64,000 nucleotides of DNA from the NCBI RefSeq assembly GCF_020687505.1, contig NZ_JAJEQT010000002.1; one strand, given 5' to 3'. The notes under the pieces were generated by a model, which was not told the origin of the DNA, ran no database searches, and was given only the letters and a program-made list of their open reading frames with translations. Of this stretch, positions 50,985 through 58,608 are shown piece after piece. The first letter of the stretch is position 1. The number at the start of each line of letters is the position of its first letter. The DNA is from Coprococcus_C hominis. Lineage in GTDB: Bacteria; Bacillota; Clostridia; Lachnospirales; Lachnospiraceae. The translations under genes were made by a program, and so were the position numbers.

Positions 50985-51611
50985 ATGAACGAGAATATGA
51001 AAAAAAGAAATGAGGTTCTGGCACAGACCGTTATCAAAGGATTGGAATCCCGGAACATGACCGGTTACTATGCAGCAGATAAGGGAGAAGCTTTGAAGCT
51101 GGCACTGGAGATAATCGGCGAGGGCAGCTCCGTTGCGATGGGTGGTTGTCAGAGCGCACACGAGATTGGTCTGGTGGATGCCTTGCAGGCAGGAAATTAT
51201 AATTACATAGACCGTTCGAATATGACACCGCGTGAGGGACTTCTGGCAGCATATGATGCAGATGTATTCTTGTCGAGCGCCAATGCGATGACGAACGATG
51301 GCATCATCGTAAATATCGATGGAAATTCCAACCGCGTATCCTGTATCGCACAAGGCCCGAAGCGGGTGTTATTCATCGTGGGAATGAACAAGGTCTGTTC
51401 CGATCTTGATGCGGCGATGAAGCGTGCCAGAAATGTGGCAGCTCCGGCGAACGCCCAGCGGTTTGATGTGAAGACACCGTGCAAGGTCACAGGCAGATGT
51501 TCCGATTGTAAATCTCCGGATACACTCTGTTGCCAGTTCCTGATTACAAGGTTCTCACGTCATGAGGGAAGAATCCATGTGATTCTAGTGAACGATACAC
51601 TTGGATATTAA
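50985..51611 (+). CDS. LUD domain protein (LutC/YkgG-like)
   Basis: A 208-residue LUD-domain protein, related to the LutC subunit of lactate utilisation complexes. VIKGLESRNMTGYYAADKGEA at the N-terminus, then SSVAMGGCQSAHEIGLVDAL and VFLSSANAMTNDGIIVNIDG, are characteristic. The C-terminal CKVTGRCSDCKSPDTLCC cluster suggests a metal or iron-sulfur site not found in the shortest LutC proteins. LutA and LutB genes are not adjacent. It follows a 250-base gap after the divergent FliB gene. Confidence 0.88.
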   Translation: MNENMKKRNEVLAQTVIKGLESRNMTGYYAADKGEALKLALEIIGEGSSVAMGGCQSAHEIGLVDALQAGNYNYIDRSNMTPREGLLAAYDADVFLSSANAMTNDGIIVNIDGNSNRVSCIAQGPKRVLFIVGMNKVCSDLDAAMKRARNVAAPANAQRFDVKTPCKVTGRCSDCKSPDTLCCQFLITRFSRHEGRIHVILVNDTLGY

Positions 51612-51645
51612 TGCATTTGCCGGAAATTTATGAGAGGAAATTATT

Positions 51646-53205
51646 ATGCAGAAAAATACGTTAGAAGGGAAAGCCAAAACAAAAAACGGGATTAAACGGT
51701 TATGTTTTTGTGCCGTGTGTATTTTGCTTGAAGTTATATTTATAGTCTCCATGATAACAAGACTGAACGAATATGCAGAGATTGTAAATCTTCTGACACG
51801 TTTGCTTGGAACAATCCTTGTATTGGCATTATATGCGTCAGATCAGACCTCATCCATGAAGATGCCGTGGATTATTCTGATACTGATATTCCCGATCATG
51901 GGTGTTGCGTTATATCTGCTGATTGGTTTAAATGGTGGCACACGGAAGATGCGCAAACGGTATGAGAAAATCGACAGCCGCCTTTTCCCATTGATTCCGG
52001 CTAACAGAGATAATCTGGAAAGATTACGTTTGCAACTCCCCAAAGCCGGAAGTATCTCCACGTATATACAGAGAAATTCAAGCTATCCGGTGTACCGGAA
52101 TACAGATATCACATATTATGATGAAGCAATCAAGGGGCTTCATGCGCAGCTTGCAGATCTGGCGAAGGCAGAACATTTTATCTTTATGGAATATCATGCA
52201 ATCGAGGATGCGGAAGCGTGGCATATGGTACAGGAAGTATTGGAAGACCGCGTAAAGGCGGGAGTGGAAGTCCGCGTATTCTATGATGATATGGGGTCAA
52301 TTGGATTTATCAATACAGATTTTATTAAAAAGATGGAAAAAGTCGGTATCCGGTGCAGAGTGTTTAATCCATTTACCCCTGGATTAAATATGTTTTTAAA
52401 TAACCGGGATCATCGTAAGATTACGGTGATTGACGGTAAGGTAGGATTTACCGGAGGGTATAATCTCGCAAATGAGTATTTTAATATGACCCAGCCATAC
52501 GGTATGTGGAAGGATACAGGTATTCGTTTGGAAGGAGATGCGGTAAAATCCCTGACCGTGACGTTTCTGGAAATGTGGAACGCCGTGAGTGACAAAGATG
52601 TGGATGATGTGGATGTTGAGAAATATCTTACTCCGTCCGGCTACCGGGCCAGACAGGCTGGTTTCGTGCAGCCGTATGCAGATATTCCAACCGATGATGA
52701 ACAGGTTGGAGAGGAAGTTTATATCAGTATCATAAATAAAGCAGAGAAATACTGCTGGTTTATCACACCTTATCTCATTATCACGGATGAGATGACACAT
52801 GCATTATGTCTGGCAGCAAAGAGGGGCGTGGATGTACGGATTGTCACGCCGGGAATTCCGGATAAGAAGCTGATTTACAACGTTACGCGTTCGTTTTATC
52901 ACGGATTGGTTAAGCATGGAGTGCGGATCTATGAGTGGACACCGGGATTTTGCCATGCGAAAATGAGTGTGGCAGATGATTGTATGGCAACCTGCGGAAC
53001 AATCAATCTGGATTACAGGAGCCTGTATCATCATTTTGAGAACGGCTGTTTCATAGTTGACAATCCTGCTGTATTATCTATCCGGCATGATCTGGAGAAA
53101 ACGATGCAGGAGAGCAGGGAAGTGACAGAAAAATATTGTTCCGGACGCAGTGCGTATCTGCGTCTGGGACAATTATTCATGCGGTTATTTGCAGGACTGT
53201 TGTAG
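51646..53205 (+). CDS. cls: Cardiolipin synthase (PLD superfamily)
   Basis: A 519-residue membrane enzyme joining phosphatidylglycerols to cardiolipin. Two or three N-terminal hydrophobic segments (VCILLEVIFIVSMI, IILILIFPIMGVALYLLIG) precede two HKD motifs: HRKITVIDGKVGFTGG near residue 263 and HAKMSVADDCMATCGTINLD near residue 437. The length and motif spacing fit bacterial Cls. It is 34 bases after the LUD gene and convergent with the amidohydrolase gene, 7 bases away. Confidence 0.93.
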   Translation: MQKNTLEGKAKTKNGIKRLCFCAVCILLEVIFIVSMITRLNEYAEIVNLLTRLLGTILVLALYASDQTSSMKMPWIILILIFPIMGVALYLLIGLNGGTRKMRKRYEKIDSRLFPLIPANRDNLERLRLQLPKAGSISTYIQRNSSYPVYRNTDITYYDEAIKGLHAQLADLAKAEHFIFMEYHAIEDAEAWHMVQEVLEDRVKAGVEVRVFYDDMGSIGFINTDFIKKMEKVGIRCRVFNPFTPGLNMFLNNRDHRKITVIDGKVGFTGGYNLANEYFNMTQPYGMWKDTGIRLEGDAVKSLTVTFLEMWNAVSDKDVDDVDVEKYLTPSGYRARQAGFVQPYADIPTDDEQVGEEVYISIINKAEKYCWFITPYLIITDEMTHALCLAAKRGVDVRIVTPGIPDKKLIYNVTRSFYHGLVKHGVRIYEWTPGFCHAKMSVADDCMATCGTINLDYRSLYHHFENGCFIVDNPAVLSIRHDLEKTMQESREVTEKYCSGRSAYLRLGQLFMRLFAGLL

Positions 53206-53212
53206 AAGTATT

Positions 53213-54493
53213 TTACAGGAATTTATCCAGTTCTGCTTCCACCTGTTTTTTCTTTTTAATCTTCGGATGGTCGATGATCGTGCCTCTGGCAACCACCATA
53301 TCTACGTTGCGGAGTGCACGCAGATCATCTAAAGGATTCTTCGCAGTGACAATCAGATCGGCTGCTTTCCCCTTTTCAATCGATCCCGTGATATCGCCGA
53401 TTCCGGCAAGCTCGGCGCTTCGCGCGGTTGCCGTATAGAGTGCAAATGCATTCGAGATACCCACGTATTTGTGGAAGTAATAAAGCTCGCGCCAGAAATC
53501 GTACTGTGTGATCCACGGGCAGCCGACATCATTGCCAAGTACAACCGGAATATCGTTTGCCAGTGCCTTCTTGGAGCAATCCACGATTCCTTCGAATACG
53601 ACATTGCCGTTATATTGCTCGACTTCGGTCGCATTTGTGATAGAGCGGTCGAAGAGCGCATATGGCAGAGCCGGTGAGATCGTTGTGCAGAGGAATGCAC
53701 CGCGTTCCTTGAATAATTCGATCATCGCATCATCCATCTTCGCACCGTGCTCGATCGAGTCGACACCATTTTCCAGAGCCACGCGGACACCCTCCGGAGA
53801 TTCCACATGGGCGGAAACGATATAGCCGTCGGCATGTGCTTTGTCGCAGACGGCACGCACCATATCCGGCGACATCTTCAGCTCGCCCGGGACACCCTTT
53901 TCTTTGGCGTCTAACACACCGCCGGTAATCATGAGCTTCACTAAATCAACCTTTTCCTTCTTTGACTGTTCGAGATGCGCAAGTGCTTCCGGGATGGAGG
54001 CAGCGGCAATCGCAACCGAACCTGCCATGTGTCCACCCGGAACCGAGATGCCCTCGTTGGCGGCAAGGATACGCGGACCAACCTTTGTTCCGGCAGCAAT
54101 CTCATCCCGCAGGCGGGTGTCGAAGCTTCCGAGTCCGCCGACCGTCCGGATCGTCGTGACACCACTTAACAGTTCATCCTTCGCAAAGCCGGAAACCATC
54201 TTGTAAGCGATGGCACGTGTCAGGGAAGAACACATTATCTTCTTTACGAGTTTTTCATTGTCGCGCTGTTTTTTCTGCGGCTTTCCATTTCCGGCAAGAT
54301 GCACATGCATGTTGATGAGTCCGGGCATGATATAACGTCCTTGTAAATCTATGGTTTTGTAGCCGGCAAGGTCGGCTGTATCCGGTACGATATCGGTGAT
54401 CGTGCCATCCTGTACGAGGATGCAAAGACCGGTCTGCACCTGCATGTCTTTGGTTCCATCCAGTATCTTTCCATTTGTAAATGCGTAATTCAT
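53213..54493 (-). CDS. Metal-dependent amidohydrolase family protein
   Basis: A 426-residue protein of the imidazolonepropionase/prolidase-like amidohydrolase group. PGLINMHVHLAGNG near residue 61 holds the first metal HxH, a conserved Lys lies in VDLVKLMITGGV, YIVSAHVESPEGVR and DSIEHGAKMDD supply further His ligands near residues 226 and 245, and GNDVGCPW supplies the late Asp near residue 323. It starts at 54493 after a minus-strand GGAGGG; a longer frame covers the promoter region. It may hydrolyse cyclic amides, dipeptides or xenobiotics; the substrate is unknown. Confidence 0.88.
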   Translation of the reverse strand: MNYAFTNGKILDGTKDMQVQTGLCILVQDGTITDIVPDTADLAGYKTIDLQGRYIMPGLINMHVHLAGNGKPQKKQRDNEKLVKKIMCSSLTRAIAYKMVSGFAKDELLSGVTTIRTVGGLGSFDTRLRDEIAAGTKVGPRILAANEGISVPGGHMAGSVAIAAASIPEALAHLEQSKKEKVDLVKLMITGGVLDAKEKGVPGELKMSPDMVRAVCDKAHADGYIVSAHVESPEGVRVALENGVDSIEHGAKMDDAMIELFKERGAFLCTTISPALPYALFDRSITNATEVEQYNGNVVFEGIVDCSKKALANDIPVVLGNDVGCPWITQYDFWRELYYFHKYVGISNAFALYTATARSAELAGIGDITGSIEKGKAADLIVTAKNPLDDLRALRNVDMVVARGTIIDHPKIKKKKQVEAELDKFL

Positions 54494-54609
54494 AAGCAGC
54501 CCTCCGTTCTTAATTCTATGTCCACTATACAATAGTTGGAGATGATCTGGCAATATTCGGAATCGCAGGAATGTCGTACATTTGCTGCGGGATTGAGGTA
54601 TAAATATAA

Positions 54610-54733
54610 TTGACATGAAAAAGGTTGAATGATAATATAATGTTACAAAGTGCTACCGATAGACGGTTAGCCTTGATAATGTTTAGTTATAAAAATAACC
54701 GCTCACAGTTTACCAGGCTGGGCGGTTATTTTT
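54610..54733 (+). ncRNA. Candidate antitoxin RNA of a type I toxin-antitoxin pair
   Basis: A plus-strand promoter (TTGACA 54610-54615, 17 bp, TAATAT 54633-54638) would start an RNA of about 90 bases that ends at the shared terminator (54691-54733) and overlaps the 3' end of the convergent toxin mRNA. This fits the TxpA/RatA-type arrangement. Expression is inferred. Confidence 0.65.
54691..54733. terminator. Bidirectional terminator shared by toxin and antitoxin
   Basis: AAAAATAACCGC pairs with GCGGTTATTTTT across a 19-base loop, giving U-runs on both strands. Confidence 0.85.
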
Positions 54734-54830
54734 GTGTCTTATCATTGCTCTTAGAACCAACGGCATAACCAAGAGCAAAGCAAGTAATACATAAGCTGAT
54801 AATGGCTATAAAAAGCTCCGTTGTAAGCAT
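54726..54830 (-). CDS. Holin-like type I toxin peptide, 34 residues
   Basis: A 34-residue hydrophobic peptide (starts MLTTELFIAIISLCITCFAL) with one membrane helix and a short polar tail containing KSNDKTQK, the pattern of the putative holin-like toxin family in Firmicutes. A strong AGGAGG lies 9 bases before the ATG (minus strand; plus 54840-54845). Its own promoter, TTGCAT-17-TATAAT, is at 54968-54940. The 3' end runs into the shared terminator opposite a convergent RNA. Overproduction would be expected to depolarise the membrane. Confidence 0.85.
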   Translation of the reverse strand: MLTTELFIAIISLCITCFALGYAVGSKSNDKTQK

Positions 54831-54939
54831 AAGCACAAACCTCCTCGACAGATTTCCCCAAATGGATTTCTATGTAAACACAAGCTATAACTCTTGTGGA
54901 GAAGGCTAACCGCCTACCGAATAGGGTAGCACCATAATT

Positions 54940-54968
54940 ATTATATCAAACATATGTTCGAGATGCAA
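54940..54968 (-). promoter_or_regulatory. Toxin gene promoter
   Basis: On the minus strand: TTGCAT (54968-54963), 17-bp spacer, TATAAT (54945-54940). The leader to the toxin ATG is about 100 bases. Confidence 0.75.
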
Positions 54969-55133
54969 TGAAAATATTAAATAAAATTGAGCAATAAAAT
55001 AATATGGTTCATGGGCAGTAATATGTTGTTAAATATGTTCTTGCAGGTTTATATTTTTTTGATAGAATAAAACATAATAAAGTAGATTTAGCATTTATGA
55101 GAAACGGGCGGGAAAGTGTGGAAAGGAGTTAAA

Positions 55134-55517
55134 ATGAGCTTAATTAAAGGGATTCATCACGTATGTCTGAAATGTGCTAACGAAGAGGAATATAAGGAAG
55201 TGGTACATTTTTACCACGAGATTTTGGAATTAGAGATTGCCAGAACATGGAGCGAAGGCACTATGTTCCGGTTTGGAAATGCAGTATTGGAAGTGTTCGC
55301 AAATGGCAGAGAAAAGGCAGAGACAGGAATCATCCGGCATTTTGCACTTGCAACCGAGGATGTAGATACCTGCGTGGAAAAGCTGAAGGCAGCAGGGTAC
55401 GAGGTGTTTGTGGAACCAAAGGATATTGTGATTCCATCCGAACCGGAATATAAGGCAAGAATCGCGTTTGGTAGAGGACCGCTTGGAGAAGAAATCGAGT
55501 TTTTTCAGGAGCGATAG
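55134..55517 (+). CDS. VOC family (glyoxalase/dioxygenase-like) protein
   Basis: A 127-residue vicinal-oxygen-chelate protein: IKGIHHVCLKCANEEEYKEV at the N-terminus with the first metal His, RHFALATEDVDTCVEKLKAAG in the second half, and the C-terminal GEEIEFFQE with the metal Glu. Size and motifs fit lactoylglutathione lyase-like proteins, but no substrate can be given. The start is ATG 55134, six bases after GAAAGGAG. It is followed 11 bases later by a membrane-protein gene. Confidence 0.87.
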   Translation: MSLIKGIHHVCLKCANEEEYKEVVHFYHEILELEIARTWSEGTMFRFGNAVLEVFANGREKAETGIIRHFALATEDVDTCVEKLKAAGYEVFVEPKDIVIPSEPEYKARIAFGRGPLGEEIEFFQER

Positions 55518-55528
55518 GAAGGAAAAAT

Positions 55529-56245
55529 ATGAGTGATAATCAGAACAACAATCCCAAGGGAATTATAATTGGAATGCTTTGCCTGATCTGGGGACTGGGA
55601 TCGATTGCAGCGATGCTGTTTTGTTCCAAACTGGAGAATCATACGGGAATTCTCCTTGTGCTGCTTGGACAGTTTTTTCTTGTGATCGGCTTGATCGCCG
55701 TAATCTGCAATAGGAAAGCCAAACCATATCCATTTATTGTATTGGTATTTCCGCTTGTCGGGATTGCATTGCTTGTATGTGGAATTTATATCTTGACAAA
55801 AGGAGAGATTGCTTTGTCGATGCTGGATCAATATGCACCATACATATTGATCTGGATATTCCCGCTTGCCGGGATAATGATGATAGCAGGTACGCTTGGG
55901 AAAATCCGGTACCTGAAGCAGGTATGTACGCAGGAGGTTCAGGCAAAATGCGTCGATATTGAAAGTGCGTCTGCCGCAGGCACACATAGAAGAAAGCATG
56001 TAACGATGCCGGTTTACAGTATCTCCTATAACGGAGAAGAGAAGCTTCTTAGAAAAGGCATGTACACCAATCTGAATCATTTTGAGATCGGAGCATATTA
56101 TAACATCCGGATAAATCCGACGAATCCGGATGAATATCTCGATGAGAATAACAGAAAAGGAAATAACTTGATTTTGATACTTGGTGTTGTACTGCTTGTC
56201 GTGACGCTGCCGGCGATCGTATATATGTATATCAATGGGATTTGA
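55529..56245 (+). CDS. Membrane protein with DUF3592-like external domain
   Basis: A 238-residue protein with four hydrophobic segments in the first 125 residues (IIIGMLCLIWGLGSIAAMLF, GILLVLLGQFFLVIGLIAVI, FIVLVFPLVGIALLVCGIYI, YILIWIFPLAGIMMIAGTLG), a soluble domain of about 85 residues (QEVQAKCVDIESASAAGTHR, then YYNIRINPTNPDEYL), and a last membrane segment. The soluble part resembles DUF3592, which is of unknown function. It is co-transcribed with the VOC gene. A 297-base gap follows, holding the riboswitch. Confidence 0.75.
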   Translation: MSDNQNNNPKGIIIGMLCLIWGLGSIAAMLFCSKLENHTGILLVLLGQFFLVIGLIAVICNRKAKPYPFIVLVFPLVGIALLVCGIYILTKGEIALSMLDQYAPYILIWIFPLAGIMMIAGTLGKIRYLKQVCTQEVQAKCVDIESASAAGTHRRKHVTMPVYSISYNGEEKLLRKGMYTNLNHFEIGAYYNIRINPTNPDEYLDENNRKGNNLILILGVVLLVVTLPAIVYMYINGI

Positions 56246-56339
56246 GATAAATAAAATAAGATGGAAACCGGTTGTAAGAAATGTTTTATTCAGATGAAAT
56301 TTACCACCAATAATTAGAATAAAAAATCTATTTTGGTAC

Positions 56340-56368
56340 TTGATTCATAAAAATCAATCTGTTAGAAT
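56340..56368 (+). promoter_or_regulatory. Promoter of the riboswitch-controlled antiporter gene
   Basis: TTGATT (56340-56345), exactly 17 bp, TAGAAT (56363-56368). Confidence 0.7.
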
Positions 56369-56374
56369 ACACAT

Positions 56375-56500
56375 ATAAAAAGGGAGTAGCTTGCCGGTCG
56401 CGGTTCACTTCTTCGTCAAGACAGTTATTGAAACATATAACTCGGAAAGTGATGAAATAGCGAGACTTTTACTGTTTACGCGGTAGGAGTCTCTTTTTTT
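56375..56500 (+). promoter_or_regulatory. Probable yybP-ykoY (Mn2+) riboswitch with terminator
   Basis: The leader holds AAAAGGGAGTAGC near 56388-56400, then GTCAAGACAG, then AGCGAGACTTTT at 56459-56470, which correspond to the conserved GGGGAGUAG and CGAGAC loops of the yybP-ykoY class. GAGACT and AGTCTC (56462-56467 and 56488-56493) plus seven Ts form a terminator that would compete with the aptamer. Mn2+ binding should allow transcription. The match is by motif, and one G of the first loop is missing. Confidence 0.75.
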
Positions 56501-56542
56501 ATACCTACTGCAAAATAAAACAAAGAAAGAGAGGTAGAAAGG

Positions 56543-57472
56543 ATGTTCTTGAAGGTTGTTATTTTGTTGGTAGGTTTTTTGTTTCTCGTGAAGGGGGCAG
56601 ACTGGTTTGTAGAGGGGGCGGCGAGTATCGCGAAGAAGCTTGGAATTCCGCAGCTCATCATCGGTCTGACGATTGTAGCGATGGGAACGAGTATGCCGGA
56701 GGCAGCGGTCAGTATCACGGCGGCGCTGCAGAAGAATGCAGGAATCACGATTGGAAATATCGTGGGAAGTAATATCTTAAATATTCTGATCATTCTTGGT
56801 GTGACAGCGGTAATCACGAATGTAGCGATCCAGACTTCGACGTTTCGTTATGAGATACCATTTATGATGGTAGTTACGATCATACTGCTGGTATTTGGAA
56901 TTACCGGCGGGGAAGTGACATTCGTAGAAGGTATTATTTTCTGGGTTTTGTTCCTGTTATATCTTGGTTATCTGTTTGTGATGGCGAAGAAAGGAACCAA
57001 TGAGGAAGAAGGCGAAACAAAGGATTACCCGATATGGAAATGCATTCTTTTCATGGTGATCGGCGGTGTGCTCGTTGTAAAGGGAAGCGATTTCGCAGTC
57101 AGCGGAGCATCTGCAATCGCACGATATTTCGGTATGAGCGAGCGGTTTATCGGACTTACGATTGTAGCACTGGGTACCTCACTTCCGGAGCTTGTGACAT
57201 CTGTCACAGCAGCGCGGAAAGGAAATGCGGGAATCGCAATCGGAAATATCGTGGGTAGCAATATTTTCAATATCTTGTTCGTAATCGGTACAACTGCACT
57301 CATCTGTACAGTGCCATTTGAGAGCAAATTCATCATAGATACGATCATTGCGGTTGTAGTTGGTGCGATCTTGTGGATCGGAACATATAAGCATAAGGAG
57401 CTGCGGCGTCCATGCGGCATCTTCATGCTGCTATGTTATGTGGCGTATTTCGTGTATCTGTGTATGATGTAA
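56543..57472 (+). CDS. Calcium/sodium antiporter family (CaCA, YrbG-like), likely cation exporter
   Basis: A 309-residue membrane protein with ten hydrophobic segments in two similar halves. Each half has the CaCA alpha-repeat: IGLTIVAMGTSMPEAAVSIT with NIVGSNILNILIILG, and IGLTIVALGTSLPELVTSVT with NIVGSNIFNILFVIG. The family exchanges Ca2+ for Na+ or H+. The riboswitch in front suggests that export of manganese is part of its role here. GAGAGG precedes the start codon. Confidence 0.92.
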   Translation: MFLKVVILLVGFLFLVKGADWFVEGAASIAKKLGIPQLIIGLTIVAMGTSMPEAAVSITAALQKNAGITIGNIVGSNILNILIILGVTAVITNVAIQTSTFRYEIPFMMVVTIILLVFGITGGEVTFVEGIIFWVLFLLYLGYLFVMAKKGTNEEEGETKDYPIWKCILFMVIGGVLVVKGSDFAVSGASAIARYFGMSERFIGLTIVALGTSLPELVTSVTAARKGNAGIAIGNIVGSNIFNILFVIGTTALICTVPFESKFIIDTIIAVVVGAILWIGTYKHKELRRPCGIFMLLCYVAYFVYLCMM

Positions 57473-57480
57473 AGAATGTG

Positions 57481-57740
57481 TGTTGGGGAAATTCTTTTTG
57501 TTTGACTTTTTCTCCCCAATAAAAGTATGTATATAGCAAGCTGGTTTGGGGTATTTTTCGAATTTCGAAAAATACCCCAAATGATAATCGAGAATCTGAC
57601 AATTTCACTGGGTGAAAAAATCTAAATTCGAAAAATTTCCCCAAACCCACCAATAAAGATGAGAGATAGTTGGGTAAAAAAGTGGTAATCAGCAAAAGTC
57701 ACCCAACAGCAGTCAACAATATCCCCAAATTCATACAAAA
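57481..57740. repeat. AT-rich region with nested CCCCAA inverted repeats
   Basis: The 436-base gap between antiporter and ABC genes contains a perfect 18-bp inverted repeat (57545-57581, TTTGGGGTATTTTTCGAA with its complement), TTGGGGA/TCCCCAA (57483-57519), GTTGGGT/ACCCAAC (57672-57709), and further ATTCGAAAAATTTCCCCAA and ATCCCCAAAT copies. The first palindrome could act as terminator of the antiporter gene. No ORF is credible here. Confidence 0.65.
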
Positions 57741-57828
57741 ACCACACTGCAACAGTCATCTATATCAACCAATTCATACAAAAACGTACGCCACACGAAT
57801 AAAAAATAAAAAACATTCGTAAAACCTC

Positions 57829-57857
57829 TTGACAAACGAGTTAGCCAGAACTAACAT
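57829..57857 (+). promoter_or_regulatory. ABC exporter promoter with GTTAG-N6-CTAAC operator (site 3)
   Basis: TTGACA (57829-57834), exactly 17 bp, TAACAT (57852-57857). GTTAG-CCAGAA-CTAAC (57840-57855) overlaps spacer and -10, exactly as in the methyltransferase promoter. The TetR gene at the end of this operon is the likely ligand. Confidence 0.75.
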
Positions 57858-57908
57858 ATATACGAATAAAACAACAAAAATATTCGCATATAGTAGGGAG
57901 GACGCAGA

Positions 57909-58607
57909 ATGTTTATCGAAGGAAAAAATCTGGTAAAGAAATACGGAGAGGGAGAAGCAACGGTGTTCGCGCTCGATCATGCCGAGTTTGGGGTAGAGAA
58001 GGGCGAGATCGTCGTAATCTTAGGTCCGAGTGGAAGTGGTAAAAGTACATTGCTGAATATCCTTGGCGGTCTGGATAAGTTGACCGAGGGAAGTATGCTG
58101 GTAGACGGAACCAATCTGGAGAAGATGTCTGCCAAAGAGCTGGAGCTGTATCGGAGGGAGAAGCTTGGATTCGTATTCCAGTCCTACAATCTGACGCCGG
58201 ATCTGACTGTGCGTGAAAATATTGAGATGACAGCAGAGCTTGTGCAGGAGCCGCTCAGTACCGACACACTGATCGAAGAACTGGGACTGAAGAAGTATGA
58301 GACACATTTTCCAAAGGAGCTTTCTGGTGGTCAGCAGCAGCGTGTTGCAATCGCGCGGGCAATGGTGAAGAAGCCGGATATCCTTCTCTGTGACGAGTTA
58401 ACCGGTGCGCTTGATACAAAGTCATCAAAGGATGTATTGCAGCGTGTACAGAAAATGAATGATACATATAAGACGACAGTCGTGATTATTACACACAACC
58501 TGAACATCGCCGGAATGGCAGACCGGATCATCAAGATCACGGATGGCAAGGTTGTATCCAATCAGAAGAATGCAGATAAGAAACGAGTAGAGGAGATGGA
58601 GTTGTAA
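57909..58607 (+). CDS. ABC transporter ATP-binding protein (MacB/LolD type)
   Basis: A 232-residue ATPase with Walker A GPSGSGKSTLLNILGGLD near residue 40, Q-loop FVFQSYNLTPDLTV, signature ELSGGQQQRVAIARAM near residue 138, Walker B ILLCDELTGALD and the H-loop IITHN. This is the MacB/LolD/FtsE branch that drives FtsX-like permeases. One base separates it from the permease gene. It is under the promoter with the shared palindrome. Confidence 0.93.
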   Translation: MFIEGKNLVKKYGEGEATVFALDHAEFGVEKGEIVVILGPSGSGKSTLLNILGGLDKLTEGSMLVDGTNLEKMSAKELELYRREKLGFVFQSYNLTPDLTVRENIEMTAELVQEPLSTDTLIEELGLKKYETHFPKELSGGQQQRVAIARAMVKKPDILLCDELTGALDTKSSKDVLQRVQKMNDTYKTTVVIITHNLNIAGMADRIIKITDGKVVSNQKNADKKRVEEMEL

Positions 58608-58608
58608 T

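Larger units (their letters stand above)
54650..54932. repeat. Inverted repeats at the 5' ends of toxin and antitoxin transcripts
   Basis: GTGCTACC with GGTTAGCCTT (54650-54674, plus) is found again in inverted orientation at 54902-54932, close to each predicted transcription start. Both RNAs would therefore begin with related sequence. Confidence 0.65.

Noticed and set aside
57545..57581. Origin of replication or integration site at the perfect 18-bp palindrome
   Set aside because: There are no DnaA boxes, no recombinase gene and no duplicated tRNA end; terminator or binding-site explanations are simpler.
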